DNA from: Druceiella hillmani
Taxonomy: Eukaryota > Arthropoda > Insecta > Lepidoptera > Hepialidae
NCBI GenBank assembly: GCA_039881145.1
Contig: JAYKKI010000038.1
Coordinates: forward strand, 310,001 to 374,000
Direction of reading: 5' to 3'
DNA: 64,000 nt
Shown: one piece after another, positions 12,237 to 26,170 of the stretch
Position numbering within the stretch: the stretch's first letter is position 1
Layout of the letters: every line of letters begins with the position of its first letter
The notes under the pieces: model-generated
Seen by the model: the letters and a program-made list of their open reading frames with translations, nothing else
Databases searched by the model: none
Told to the model about the DNA's origin: nothing
Translations under genes and position numbers: made by a program

Positions 12237-15200
12237 TTATCATGCCGCTTACACTCAATGAATATGAACTTCATTGTGAGTGAGAAGCAAGATAAATTCC
12301 ATATTTTATTTTTTATTTTATCTAACAAACGGGACAAAAAAATACGCATGCTTGCGGTAAAGGCCGACAATTTTTGGTTGAAATCATTAAATAGATGTCG
12401 TTTGTTGACTCAAAAAGAGTAAATCAAAGATGACATTTCCGCAAATAAAGTTATTTTTATATAGTATAGCTATTTCTTATTATTTTTACACATTGCTGTA
12501 AAGATAACATTTTGCGGTAACCAAATGGAAGATTAACAACATAAATTGTTACACTAAATATTGAAATCATCATCATCAACTCGTTGAGGTTCAGTATGAG
12601 ATACAAACGTCCCCAAAATTCTCCACTTGCTACCGCTTCGTGACTTCAAAATTCATTATCCACTACCTAGATGTCCTTCAGACTTTTGAGTCTTCGCCTT
12701 TCGGTTTGGGGTCTCTATTAAAGTAGCTTCAAAATAACAACCTTAGATATCTGCTATGGGACACATTTTTGAAATAATCTCGCCACGTTTTTCACTGTTA
12801 TATAATAATAAATATATTATATAGATTGTATCAGTATCAATATTCTACTTCAAATGATAGAAAAAATGAGTGATCTTCGTTTCTATGACGTAGAAATTTA
12901 AAATCTAATTTTTTTTTAATATTTCCCATTTAAATTGAAAGGATATTTTCTCAAAATGTTTTCTTTAATTTGTGATAAAATATTTTGCTTTGTATCAATA
13001 TTAGAAAATATAATAGCAAATGTTTTACATATAATAGCAAAAACAATAACAGTATAGCTCCAACAATTTTACAGGGACATTTTTGTAAACATATAATTTC
13101 TTACATTATAGTGAATTGATTCTTCATTTGTTCATGGTAAATTAAAAGGAATACAGATCGGAAAATTGGTATTAACACTCACTTCTACTTGTATGACCAG
13201 TTTGGGGCCGGTATTTGAGAACATTATTATTAAATGTTTAATAATACTGAAGTTAGAAAATTAATATTTTACCAAAAACTTTGCTTTACACCTAGGATAT
13301 GGCTATGGATGATAAAAAATTAAAATAAATATTAGTGTACTACCCACTAGTTAGTTAATAAAAGACAAAGAGATAAATTCAAATATGGGTATTTTTGCTT
13401 TTCCTATTAAATTCACAATATGATTAAATTCACACTGAACAAACTCTAAATAGTCCCCAATAATATTTTTATTCTATTGACCTGTATAACGGCATCCTCG
13501 ATTTCTTGACGTAATCATTATCCTTCTTATTACAAATATTCTCTCATATTGTTTATGGATATATCTAAAAGCATATGACAAAATGTAAATATTGAAAGAC
13601 ATTTGAAAGCCATGGTTGTGACATGGCTTTAAAATTATTAATCATATTTTATACTGACTCTTGGTTTGAATATTTTTTTAATCTACGGATTAGTTAAAAA
13701 CCCATCGTTAAGTTTGTTTCTGGCTACTTAAAAAGACATTTCTCAAATATTTGAAAGCTTCGGATCTTTCGTGCAATGTTTTTTAAATTCTAATTTGATA
13801 TATCGGGATAGCATCGGTATATTTGTGGGCTTAATGAAGGATTAACATCCAATGTTATGCCTTTCCACCTGATTTTTTTTATTTCCGGTCTTGCATAACA
13901 ATTTAATTGAGCAGTGTCGGATCTGCTTGTTATGTTACCCTTGTACCTGAAATATGTATAAATATAAAATCGATACTATGTACACCCCCACAGAAATTTT
14001 ACGGACAATCATAGCAGAATTTTGATCCTTGTCATTTTCTTTGAAATATTCGGAAGGAGCAAGCGGACGAAACGGAAACTTATTCAAAAAACCCTTTTAG
14101 GGTTTTTCTTGAACCCTTAATAAATTTGTACTAATAAAAAAGTGGTAATAATCAGAATTGCAAGACATTCCATTTGCTTTAAATGTACCATGGACTTTAT
14201 TACAAAAACGATGTCAGTCTTCTACAGTAATAACGTATTAAATATTTCCAGAACTCAACTTACAAGGATTCTGCGGATACTTAGAAACTAATAAAAATTT
14301 TAAGAATACATTGCATTTCCTATAAACTATTTATAAATAATATTATATTTTTCCTTCGAGTATATTGTCGTATACTAGACTAGTACAGGAGAAGAAGGAA
14401 AGTCTGAGTGTAAAATAGCTTTTCTTCTTACTTTTCCTCCCTTTAATTTACTTTGGGCAAGGGTTGGCAACGGTTGGGCAAGGAGGGGAGTTGTGAAATA
14501 ATTCAATTACTATAGTCATTTAATTTTTGTAATAATTTAAGTGCAAATAAAATTTTGTTAATTGGATAACAATTTTTAAATAAATTTTAAACGTACCATA
14601 AGAGTAAATCATAAAATGGTTTCTCTATTCATATAATTATATAATTAAAGAAGATTTACCTATAATACAAAAACAAACTGTCTTTCAACAAATGTGGCAG
14701 ATATCCATAAGAGACATCTTAGTTTCATCCATTGAATTGCCTTGTTAGCATAATTAAAGTCAAAATAGAAAATTAAAGCTCCCTGTGACTCTGCTAGACT
14801 ACGCCTAAAAGGTGGAAAATATACAATTTACACTCTGCAATTTATTAATATGGTAATCACCAGACAACCATAGCCAAACCGAGTCTTTAATTATTTGTTC
14901 CTCTTGACGAATTATTTTTGCGATGTTCATCATGATTAGTCTAAATATTTTTCAATGAAGCGTTAAAATATTCAATTATAAATTTTCATAAACTTTTACT
15001 TAAGGAAATTTATTGTAAATAATGAGTTCCACAGAGGTATGCATGGAATTAAAATGTACTATTACTGTTTATTACCTAAGCGATATTTCAACAGTCTCGT
15101 GTCATTTATCATTTAATCCCATTAAGACATTATGTATAATATGTAATAAATTATTTCAATATGACTTCGTTACTTTTACAACGTATGACTTTACATATCA

Positions 15201-16384
15201 AATATTTACTCATAAATAACTGCATTATACCTTTCAGTTAAATTACTGAAAAGCGATATAATAAAATATTACGTTCATTTAATTTTATCGCGAACGTGTA
15301 TTTAGTCAAATCAATCCATTATCAAATCGATTTGATCGATAAATACATAAAAAAATATTTTAAAGGACATAAGTTTTCCCTTTGTTTCAATTGTAAATAT
15401 CTATACCCAAATTTCTTTGTGCTGAATTTATATTCATTGATAAGAAAATTATTTTTTAGCAAAATTGTGGATTTCTAAGCTTATAAGCTTCTTTTACACT
15501 TATACCCTATGTAGTAATCATCACTTGGAGAATCGTACATACTCAGATAAAATTCTCACAACGGTTTTTTTATAAAAACTTATCATTTTATCGCATGAGC
15601 AAAACAATTTTGAAACTTGTTCGAAATATAAGTAAACAGAAATATGAAAAAAATCAAATAATAAGCATACGTATTCATAAATATATGTTATATTTAGATT
15701 ATTATAAACCGACCAATTTCACCCCTTGGGAAATACAACATAACACAACTCCCAGCAACCCAAGTAATAATATGTGAACACAGTTTGCGTTAAGTGAATA
15801 AAGTGACAAAGGAGTGATGTTAAAGGAAATTAATTTCATTTACTCATTTCAGACTTATAATATTGGGTAAACATATTAATTTACGAATTAAACAACCTTA
15901 ATTATTTTACTTTTCCATGGCGTGGGCTTCATTTTACAGATCCAAATATTTCAGTTTGGTATTTGCTATTTATAATAACATATAAAAGTAAGATAAGGAT
16001 TATTATGATGTTTATAAATCACATATGATTACTAACAACAATAAGTTTTTTTTTATTTTTACAGTTTTGTAGGTGTGAGACATTATACGTTCGTTTACAA
16101 AATAAAAGGAAACTATTGCAATATTTTAACCGCGAATCCTCTCTCAATTATGTAAAACATGTTCATATTACTTATACTTTTTAAATCTAATTAACATAAT
16201 TAAAATTAAATAACAAAATATGAAAGTAAGAACATAAATTGGTAATATCCTAACATTGAAGGCAGAATTTAACATCACATGTTTAGCTTCTAACTAAATA
16301 AATTATTTTCCAGCACGGATTTACATTAGTTAAAAAAAGTAATCTTAATGAACCTATCTATCCAAAAATGTGATATCAATATTC
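12237..16384. other. AT-rich non-coding stretch
   Basis: About 4 kb without a recognisable gene, transposon protein or clear repeat. Short open frames at 15022-15219, 15296-15478 and 15595-15777 on the plus strand have AT-driven composition and no family motif, so I do not call them genes. Confidence 0.45.
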
Positions 16385-16530
16385 ATTTATAAAATATTTA
16401 TCTCAACTTGAAATATCTTACCACTTACCACAACTTAAAATATCTTATATCAACTTAAAACATCCCACCATCTTACCACAGGTTATAATATCTTATCTCA
16501 ACTTAAAACATCGCACCATTTCATCTGTTG
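16385..16530. repeat. short irregular direct repeats
   Basis: The words CAACTTAAAA, TATCTTA, and CACCAT or ACCAC recur four or so times with spacing of about 35-60 bp, suggesting a decayed minisatellite. Confidence 0.55.
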
Positions 16531-17399
16531 TCTTTGTTACTCCTTAAAATATTTTCCCTCTCATTTAATAAAAATTTCCTGCTAAGAAGCTTTGATTCAG
16601 TCGGGATCGATTACAAGACATTAAAGAGATCTGCGAATTAAGTCCGTTCCATATTCTGTCTCTCAAAGGCTTTGTTTACGGTAAACGACGTCCCGTCAAA
16701 TGCATATTTTATTCATCAGCATATTTAATTCTCCGCCTTTATCTTATTAATAAAATATGAATAAAAAGATACAGCAACTTGTTTCCTTTTTGCCGCCATA
16801 ACAAAAACGATTATGTAATCTATAAATATACATAGCATATTATATGTAATCTTATAAGTAATCAATGATTACTGTTTCAAAGACGGCATGTATACTCAAT
16901 GTATCATTTTTCATACACTAAGTACTTGGAATAAATTGTTATATTATCTTAAATTGAGAAAAACTTCATAAACGAAACAAATAATTAATACCTTAGTGTA
17001 TTTATTAGTTAAATATTATAGCTTTATTAAGGTTACGGTATTAATTTGTAAGTTTCGCGTTTTTTCCTTGGTTACGGGATTATTTTTTTTATCTCGCAAT
17101 GATATTCATTAAATATTCAAAGTTGTATAAAAATATTATGAAAGGAACAATTATTAAAAATTTATATTTTCAAGTATCAGATCCGATAAGGTACACCCGA
17201 TTTTAATTTTTTTAGCTATCGTTATTCAGATATATCATATTTTTTTTAATTTGACCTAACGTAAAAATGTGGCTCATAAAAAGACTAAAATTGCCTAACT
17301 TTTCATCTGAGGCCACACCTTAATTTCGGCAAACCTGGTACGCTGTACACCTCAAATTTTTTTTTTCTTTTTAATAAGGTAAAGTTTTGAACGCTTGCC
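16531..17399. other. AT-rich non-coding stretch
   Basis: Nothing recognisable on either strand. Confidence 0.45.
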
Positions 17400-17525
17400 T
17401 ATATAAGGATAGACACGGGCTAAGAAGATTAGTCTTCACGTGTTCGCTCGTTCGGGTAATGCAAAGTGCAATCCTCTTTATCGCCTTCTCTGCTTACCGC
17501 GCGCCGCTAATATTGTCTACCTAAG
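17400..17525. other. GC-richer patch, unidentified
   Basis: A stretch of about 125 bp with words such as CGTGTTCGCTCGTTCGGG and ACCGCGCGCCGC stands out from the AT-rich surroundings. No open frame or known element end was recognised. It could be part of an old repeat or a regulatory island. Confidence 0.4.
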
Positions 17526-19629
17526 AATGTGAATTTAGTGTTAGTATAATATTGGGTTATCATCAACTTACAAAAATCGCCCCATATCTATTATTACCGG
17601 CACCAAGATTATAAAAACTTTTGAAATATCAAACGATCTAATCTTTTAAAAAAATAATTTAAAAAATCCTTGACTTCATGTCATCTGGAAAGAAAATTAC
17701 TTACTTTACAACCTTATTCCCTGAAAGAAAATACGTAAGAACAATTACTAAATCTATTTATTATTATTTGAAGTAAAAATTAAACATTTTAGTGTAATTT
17801 TTTGATTTGATTTGTTAATATTTAACGCAAAAAAATTTAATTATAGATTTTATTTTTCCGAAAAATTAATTGAAATATTTGCTTTTTAATTTATTGAACA
17901 CAAATATCGTTCCAGTACTGCGTAATTCATCTTTTTAATACATTACATTTGTTTCATGTAATTTTTTTTTATAATTTTTTTCTTCGTAAAATGATAATTT
18001 GATGCTTCTTATTTTCCATCTCATTCCCAACATAATAATTTGAATGCTGCCAGAATTTCTGGTATCGAGTACATCTTAAGAAGCAACTGATATTTCTCAT
18101 AACGCATAAATTTCTCGGCGAAATGAAATAAGACCACACGGAGAATAATTTATTTCGCATTCGATTTCCATACAAAAACAATTTGAAGCCTTAGATTGTG
18201 ACAGATGCCAATAAGCGACGTCGTTGAGGAATATACATAATGATCATTTGATGGAAGATATTGAAAGCTTCGTCGAATTGAATTCCTGTAGGTAGAATAT
18301 ATTACATATGATAGAAGGTAAATATTTACGCCAAAAATAAGTATTATAATAAAGTAATTATATTATAATTATAAAGTAATTAATATTATAATAAGGATTA
18401 TAATAAAATAAGTATTATAATGAGCCGTTTAGAATTACTGTTTGATATTTTGATCTAAAGATTTGACGTACTTTGTATTGAAACCTTTGAGGAAACATTT
18501 ATTCATAATCATTATTTTCGGAAAAAAATATGTTAACGACTAAAAAGAATTATGACACATTGAGCTACCTAGATATGTATAGATATCCTTGGTTTGAATG
18601 ATTATTTACTCTTATGATACAGCAGCGATTTCTTTGGTGTATATTTAAGAATTAACAGAAAACATTGCTGTCTTCAAACTTCCATCAACGACTATTGAAA
18701 GTGATGAAAAAGCTCTGCGCTAATAAGTACCAGCTGGGAATAAATATTTAATAGGAAAGACAATAATTAAGAATAGAAACCATCTCTACTTGACTTAATC
18801 GTTCATAAGCACAGTTAGCAAATAAACTCTATTACGTAATTACATGTCCATTTATGGACGAAAATATAGGTCGTAAACTGTCTTTAAGAAAAATATGTAG
18901 AGTCCATTCTGCAGAGGAATTGATAGTTTTCCTAAATATATAAAAAATACCCTTGCCATTTTATTAAAAAATGCCTGGTACTCAAACGTGTTCGTGTATG
19001 TATGTATATGTGAAAATATATTTTATGTACTTCCTTTATTTTTAAACATATTGGTTCCATTATATCTTTGTTTGACAAAAGTATGTATATTGCAAACTAT
19101 AATAGGTACGAAGTAAAATCGACAAACTGAACTTCAATATAGTTTGAATTGAGTTTCGTTCATATTAGAAATAATTTAGATTAAACTTTATGTATTCAAA
19201 TGATAATAATATTTTGGAAAAATAAATAGCTTAATGCAATTAACATGATTACCAATTTTATTTATTATAATTAGTTAAGATCTTTTTCTCTTATGACCAA
19301 ATATACCTTTCACCGGCGTAAATCATGGTGCATGTTTAAAGAATTATACGATCTAAGATAACTACATTAGTTTTCTTGCAACCTTAGTCAGATTTTACCA
19401 ACACTATTTACTTCATGTTTTTTCTTTTCTTTATTGATTTTTGGCACAATAGTTTTGGAAATAAGGATCGATGAAAAAAATAATATAACATTTCTCATAA
19501 AAAAACGTTCTAAAATAATATCCCAAACGGTATCAATGATTAAAAAGAAAAAAAATTTCAGAACCTCCATTTTATTTCATGTATGAATGTTATTAAAAAG
19601 TTAGCTATTGAAAATATGTAGATTAATAT
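17526..19629. other. AT-rich non-coding stretch
   Basis: Nothing recognisable apart from a local TATTATAATAA-rich tract at about 18330-18420. Confidence 0.45.
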
Positions 19630-19865
19630 TAGTGTCACTACGCTAAATTTTCCAGTTTCTGCGCCGCACGATTTTCGAAAAAATCGACTACGAACTTAAG
19701 AGAACGCAAATATGTTGCCTACTATGTCTTCCTTGGGGTAAATAGTTCAGAAATAATTTCCAATTTTAGCTATTTAGGCGTATGCCGGTTAATATATTTT
19801 GTTATTACGCCAAATTGCAAGTTTCCATTCTTCATTTCGAGGTAGAAGAGCCTAAAAATTGTATT
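19630..19865. repeat. dispersed repeat, copy 1
   Basis: Shares with 23690-23830 an ordered series of words: AGCTAT, then CGGNTTAATATATTTT, then CCAAATT.CAAGTTTC followed by a CAAGCGG- or GAGG-like block. The resemblance is interrupted by indels, which suits an old interspersed repeat present in more than one place here. Confidence 0.55.
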
Positions 19866-22800
19866 ATCGTTAAAGTCTAATATGGAATAAATAAGTAAAT
19901 AAATATGTTATGTTCAATACTCAATATACAAAACTAACGCTATAAAGCTATGAGATGAAAATGTGAAAATACTGAATAAATATCACACATGAGTAAAATA
20001 ATGGACCGTTTAAAATCAAATAATAAATACTGCCGTGAACTTCATCACCTGACCTAATAATCTACCGATTCTGTAAAATCGCTTAGTAACATTTTAATGT
20101 CTCATTAAACGTCAGCAGCATTAAAATAACCGTGAATAGACATAGGTGGTAAAGATTGAAATTTAGATCCCTTCAGGAAACAATTTTGAACAAGGCCGCG
20201 AATAACGAATGAGATATCACTGATCTTAACCGCTGTCGGCTGGTGTCCCAATAATACTAGCCGCTTTTACAGAATTGCCAAAACCATTCAGAAACCTCAT
20301 AATTTTTCTTAATTAATTAATTATTTTATGTTATATTTAAAGATAAACCTCGAACCTGATACGAGGGTATCATTTTCAACTAAAATATGATTTATCATAA
20401 AAATATGTTTTTCGAACACTGTATTTTAATATTATTTTTCAATGCTTTTCATGTTGCGCATTTTGTGTGGACGTGAAACTTTTTTGTGGACGAATATATA
20501 ATAGAAAACAATACTCAACAGACAAACAGACTTGAATAAGTCTGTTATTCGCTCATTTATGGTTCTTGGGTGTTTTCATATCGACAAATCTTCAGATTCT
20601 TGGTAATAAAACAGATAATGTGATAAATATACAGACTAATAATTTTTATATAAACGTTAATAGTTTGAAACTCAAAAATACATGCCCTTAATTATTATAG
20701 TGAAAACTATCGCAGTTTCTTATAGTAAAAACTACGAATTTAAAACACCTGTATGCCCAGATTTTTGGTTTAGTGTTATAATTATATAAAAATTTATAGC
20801 AATGTATTTTGTACCTGGACTATTTAATAAAAAAATGGCAGTCATCATGGCATTTATGAACTCATGTTGATACTACCGCCTTCCCTAATTGTTTTTAAAC
20901 GCTCTTTGAGTGAGAAGATGTAGTATATTTGTAATATGAATAAGAATAAAATATAAAAATATAAGAAGCTGCCATCATATACGCACGAAGGAAGTCTGGT
21001 CATCTTACATGAATAAAGGTGGATAGAAACCCCAAAATAACTTTTAAGCCCAGGTCTTTATGCTCCAGTCTGAGAGGATAACCGGGAATGAGCTGAGTTG
21101 ACAGCCTCAAAATAGATATTAACATCCTTAAAATAAGAACCGGGACTACGGTCAGGAATAGGTCGTCTTAGTGCAAACTACCGTAGAAGGTCAAGTTTTG
21201 CTATGGACTTTTGTCTCAAGAAGAAATTGGTATAAATACCACTGTGCATTTTTTTACATTGTTTAAGTTTTTTTTTGGAATCCAAGATTGATTATCTGGT
21301 TTACATAAACGCTTGAATAAATTCTGTCAGTAAATTCGATAATAAATTCCCCTATCAATCAATTATAATTATTGTTTTGTATACATTGCTTCTCCTCACT
21401 AAGGTTGTTACCTTGAGGTTTTTACAATCTATACACTTCCTTCCCTTAGTTAAAACCTTAGTTACGTTGTCCCTAACATATTTCAGAACCATTCTTTCAT
21501 ACCACATCTTTTATAGGGTAATTCAAGTCTTCTTCGTTCTTAATAAATATCTGAAATATTTTGATTTTTTTCCGAAATATCATTCGATTATCATATGATT
21601 ATATTTTTTTAGCACAAGTCATGTTTTAAATGATTGAAGATCTGTGTCATACCCAAGTTTACATTTTACGCTCCTGTTCAATATATTAACGAATTTTGAA
21701 AGTCTAAATCACTTAATAAAAATAGTTATTGGCAATTCATAAGACTTGTGCGCTTGCGATCTCGGGTTATGCACTGAAATCTTACTCACCCTATTTATCT
21801 GCACTTTTCTACTTTTGAAGCAGCTATATTCTACCACCAGAAAAATATCTGCGAAATCTGTTTTCAACGATCAAATTAAAAAAATCTTACTTCTCTGAAT
21901 CTCTTCTCCTTCTATGCTTTTTTTACCTCTTCGATCCTAACTTATATCAATTATTGAATTTACGTTTTGTCTCTTTTGAGCGTGCTGTTGTTGTTTTATA
22001 TTATAATTTCATTTCGGTCAACTCATTTTTATAAATTTATTGTTAAGATTGGCTGGAAAAGATTGCTTTCATATCCATTTGTACTTTATATTAAAGGCAA
22101 AAAATTAATAAAGAAAATAAATAAATGCAATATTAAAAATTTATTCTTTTACCTTACAGTCTATTGTAATAGTTACTATGGGCACTTCATATTGTACTAT
22201 TATTGCTAGTATTGCTAGTAATATTATTGCTAGTTGATTAAACGTAATTATGTGGGTAAACGTAACTGTAAAACTCATTAAACGTAACTGTACTCTTATC
22301 TAGTATTTACCTTCGAAATAGGGGAATTTATTATTTATCCTGTTGAATTTGAGCTTAGTTATTTTGATTAAATTTCAAGATTTTTTCTAACCTGTAGGAA
22401 GGTCAAGGCTTAATTTAAATAGAAAGAATCCACTGGATAAAACTTTAAATATCCACGTTTTATGAATAAAAACGTTTATTCACGTACAGTAATTAACATT
22501 TCACGATTTCCAGTCGTGAAGTTCCGTACGCGCTTAGGCACATATAAAACATTTAAGAGTATATAATATTTCTACTAAATTATTTACGAATATTAACATT
22601 ATTTTTCACTATGTAAATATATTGCGAAGTATTTTTTTACAGCCTTAAAAATATCGCCAATTTCTCAAAACAGAGATTCAGAGCGAATAATTTATTTTTC
22701 CCGTAAACTTTAGGTCAACTTTCAGCAATATGATTTTTTTGCAAATAATAGTTTTGGCAGTATCAGAAATGGATAAATCATTTTTATGGATACTGAGAAA

Positions 22801-22949
22801 AACATTTTGAAAACTGTTTAACCCGCCCTTTCAATTGATACCGCACACAATGTATGTAACAAATTTAGAAATCTTCGCTGGCTCCTTCTGAAAGATTTAT
22901 GTAAATATTTTTATAATTAATTGAGGTTTATACGGATTTCTACGGTTTT
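19866..22949. other. AT-rich non-coding stretch
   Basis: About 3 kb with no recognisable gene. Short open frames at 21377-21598 and 21967-22209 are hydrophobic because of TTT/TTA codons and show no family motif. Confidence 0.45.
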
Positions 22950-23065
22950 TGACTATATTAATCTTCACATTTCGTCATAGAACGGTTTCTGAGAAAAACT
23001 ATTGGGGCAAACAGACGAATGGATGGATAAGTTGGTGACTTTATTGGGATTTTAATTTTTTGGGC
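22950..23065. repeat. dispersed repeat, possible partial copy
   Basis: Contains GAACGGTTTCTGAGAAAAAC followed by ACAGACGAATGGATGGATAA. This resembles the CGGTTTCTATGAAAAC ... GACAGACACGGAGTG part of the repeat at 23690-23830. Support is weak. Confidence 0.4.
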
Positions 23066-23557
23066 ACGAAGAACCAGAAAATAAAATACATTAATAAAAA
23101 ACCTGGCTCGTATGAGTAAAACTCGCTCATTCCATAAACGATAAACTCTATTAAATATATAAGGGTGCATAAACTTTCTATTAAAATATTTACAAAAATT
23201 AATTTTTTATAATGCAAGTACATTTCCTATCATATTTTCCAAAGGCGTAAAAATGGCGCAGATTTAAAAATGATGATACTGGAATCATCGTTATCATTTT
23301 CTTATAGTATTACAAGTTACTAAAAATACAATTTTTATCATAATTTAAGGTTAAATTGTTTCGGAAATAGGGAGAGAACACATTTTTTTGTCTTTGGTAT
23401 ATCTTTGAAGGTAAACTATCTAAAAACGATCAAATTAAAAATAAAATTAATACAAAACAATTATTGGTTCATTATATCTCAAAAATTGTTTACATTATAA
23501 CTAGCCCTTTTTAAAGATACCCCATACTATAGGTGGAATTAAAATTTTTAACCTTTA
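23066..23557. other. AT-rich non-coding stretch
   Basis: Nothing recognisable. Confidence 0.45.
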
Positions 23558-23635
23558 AATTCTAAAAAAAAATTCAAAATTAATTTTAATTCAAATATTC
23601 TAAAAAAAAATTCATATGTAATTTTAATTCAAAGT
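23558..23635. repeat. 38-bp direct tandem duplication
   Basis: Two adjacent units start at 23558 and 23596. Each is ATTCTAAAAAAAAATTCA followed by a variable link and TAATTTTAATTCAAA. Confidence 0.75.
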
Positions 23636-23689
23636 AAAATAGAATTAAAATTTTTGTCCTTCCCTAACATTTTTCCATGAATATTTTTT

Positions 23690-23830
23690 ATTTTTAGCTA
23701 TCGAGATATGTGCGGATTAATATATTTTACTACTATCCAAATTTCAAGTTTCTACATCAAGCGGTTTCTATGAAAACTGGCTGTGAATGACAAAAGGACA
23801 GACACGGAGTGATCAAATAAGGGTTTCATT
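23690..23830. repeat. dispersed repeat, copy 2
   Basis: Runs from TTTTTAGCTATCGAGATATG through CAAATTTCAAGTTTCTA and CGGTTTCTATGAAAAC to GACAGACACGGAGTG and AAGGGTTTC. Modules of this type are widespread non-coding repeats in insect genomes. I match it to 19630-19865 within this window. Confidence 0.55.
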
Positions 23831-25857
23831 AAGAAAAGAAACTTATAAAGAAAAGAAATTTCATCATTAAGAAAAGAAACTTCAACTCTATATAAACGTT
23901 ACGAAAAAACTTTAACTAATTGTCCACAAAGTCATGGTTTTTGACGTTAGTATTTCGTGTAAATAAATCGTTTTGCAAATACTCATAATTTTTCCGCTCA
24001 GTATAAATAATTCCTTGTGAATTTAGAATTCACAATCGCCTAGTGAATTCAGAATTTACAATTTATCTAAATTCGAAGAATAATGTATAGAGCTGTGACA
24101 TATAAATTTTAGAGCTAAGTGCGTTAGATAAAATTAAAAATTGATGTTTTATTTTTATATCAAAATCACATTTGACATTTGTCATATTATCTGCTCTTAC
24201 ATTTGTTCGATTACCATAATTAATATTATTGAGAGACATATTTAAATAACACAATTCTTAACTTTAATTAGGTTTATAATATAAACACTCGACTGAACCT
24301 AAAAATGTTTCCCGGGGCATAATCTCAAGTCACGTTGGTCTTGATAAAAATGAAGAACATTTGCTCTTACCGAAATGTGTAAGTGAAAAAAAAAAATCAG
24401 TCCTACAATTTTCAATATATTTATATCCCCAATAATAATTAGTCTTACCCAAGACAAAACACTCAGCAAAACTTTCTAAGACTCATTGTTAAAGCCTCAG
24501 GGTTAAAATTACTTTACATTGATGAGCATTCCCGGGAAGCATAATTATTTAAATGAGATATTGAACTTAGGTGAAGGCAGAGAAAGTCTTCCTTTACAGA
24601 AAATAAGTTGTAGCTTCTACCTAACATTTTCAAAGTTTACTTATATTTATGGTAATATATATTTGGAATAAGAAATTTAAATAACCTTAATACGAATTCT
24701 GTTTGCTTTATTAAAAGTATTAATGTCAAAAAGGCCTACGTGAATACCGGATAATACATTTAGTACGTCGAGATATGTACGGAGAACGATTTTGTATCAG
24801 TTACCCCTTTTAAGTATTGATTAAATTTTTATTTTATGACATTGTAAATATTATTATTGCAATCATATATCGCTACGTTAATTATTTTAACTGACACCAT
24901 CTGATGAGAAAAATAATAAATTTTAATAATTTTATTATGGACAATTACACTTATAAAATATATTTTTATAATTAAAGATTTCTGATGTTTCTCGTCATGG
25001 TATATACGGTGTATTAGTCGATGTTTAAATTTATTAATTTCATCATTATATAGATATATTTGAGAGTTACAAGTGACTTTTAGAGATTATCAGCGCATTT
25101 AATTGCTTTATGACAGAGCAAAGATTTTCAACAAGAGTGTTAAAACAAAATTGAAGCAAATTTTAGTATAACACGAAAAAACATTTTGACAATTGTAATG
25201 CAAATAGTATAATTATTTATTTTTAACAAATGTAATCGTAATATAATATAGTTATGATTAGTTTACGAAAATTTCTTTATATCATATTACGTTTAAAGTT
25301 CTAACGTCAACACAATAGCAAATCTGAAATTAAAAACTCAACCGGCAGGTTCTCGAAAAGACTGAACGCTTCATGCTCTTAAACGCACATTGATAAATCA
25401 ATTAAAATTCATTGTGGCACCAGTGGACATCAGCAGTTGTAAAAATTGTGGTTTCAAAAACAATGTTTGTTTCATACCCTTTGGAAAAGTCACACATTTA
25501 CTCGAATTTTGCAGTATCATTTAACTGTACTCGCTTAATGTTATCTGAGTATATTATTGCGAAATGTTAATTCAAGAAACATAAAAATTAATGTCGCAAT
25601 CATCTAAAATTTAAAACGTGATGACCGATTAGCGCGATTCACGCGTATATTATTTCTTATTTTTACAAACCACTTCACGACAGGCACCTTAGAATATTGT
25701 TGATGAAAATAAGATATTATTCACAAAATAGGATTAATAAAACACAAATGATTCATTGTGATTATTGATAGTCATTTAATAAATGCCTTTTATTTCTGTT
25801 TTCGAACATTCAGAATTTTTTCTATTTATAGAAATAAGATAAGCTAGAAAATTTGGA
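23831..25857. other. AT-rich non-coding stretch
   Basis: Nothing recognisable over about 2 kb on either strand. Confidence 0.45.
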
Positions 25858-25950
25858 ACGTTTCTCGTACCGCGCGATTTACAATGCGAGTACAAGCGAC
25901 ATGAAGAGCGCAATACGTTTCTGGTACCACGCGAGTTACAATGCAAAAAC
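25858..25950 (-). repeat. 57-bp direct repeat with GC-rich core
   Basis: ACGTTTCTSGTACCRCGCGA followed by KTTACAATGC occurs at 25858 and again at 25915, spacing 57 bp (19 codons). On the minus strand an open frame repeats the peptide HCNSRGTRNV or HCKSRGTRNV. I do not recognise a protein family. A duplicated non-coding motif is the simpler reading. Confidence 0.65.
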
Positions 25951-26117
25951 AACATTAGCCTAACTAAAAATAGCATTAACCCTATATTTGCAAATTTTTC
26001 TGCGGCTATTCAAATCTTAAATCACTTTGGAATTATAAGAACCAACGTGGTCACCGGTGTGGTCACTTTTCTGAATGTTTCTAAATTATTTATTCATTAG
26101 ACAAATCAAAAATATCA

Positions 26118-26119
<2 letters not shown>
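25951..26119. other. AT-rich non-coding spacer
   Basis: Nothing recognisable before the (TA)n array. Confidence 0.45.

Positions 26120-26169
<50 letters not shown>
26120..26169. repeat. (TA)n array, left side of mariner insertion
   Basis: About 49 bp of pure TA ending exactly at the left inverted repeat of a mariner. Together with 27464-27634 it is the split target array. Confidence 0.95.
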
Positions 26170-26170
<1 letters not shown>

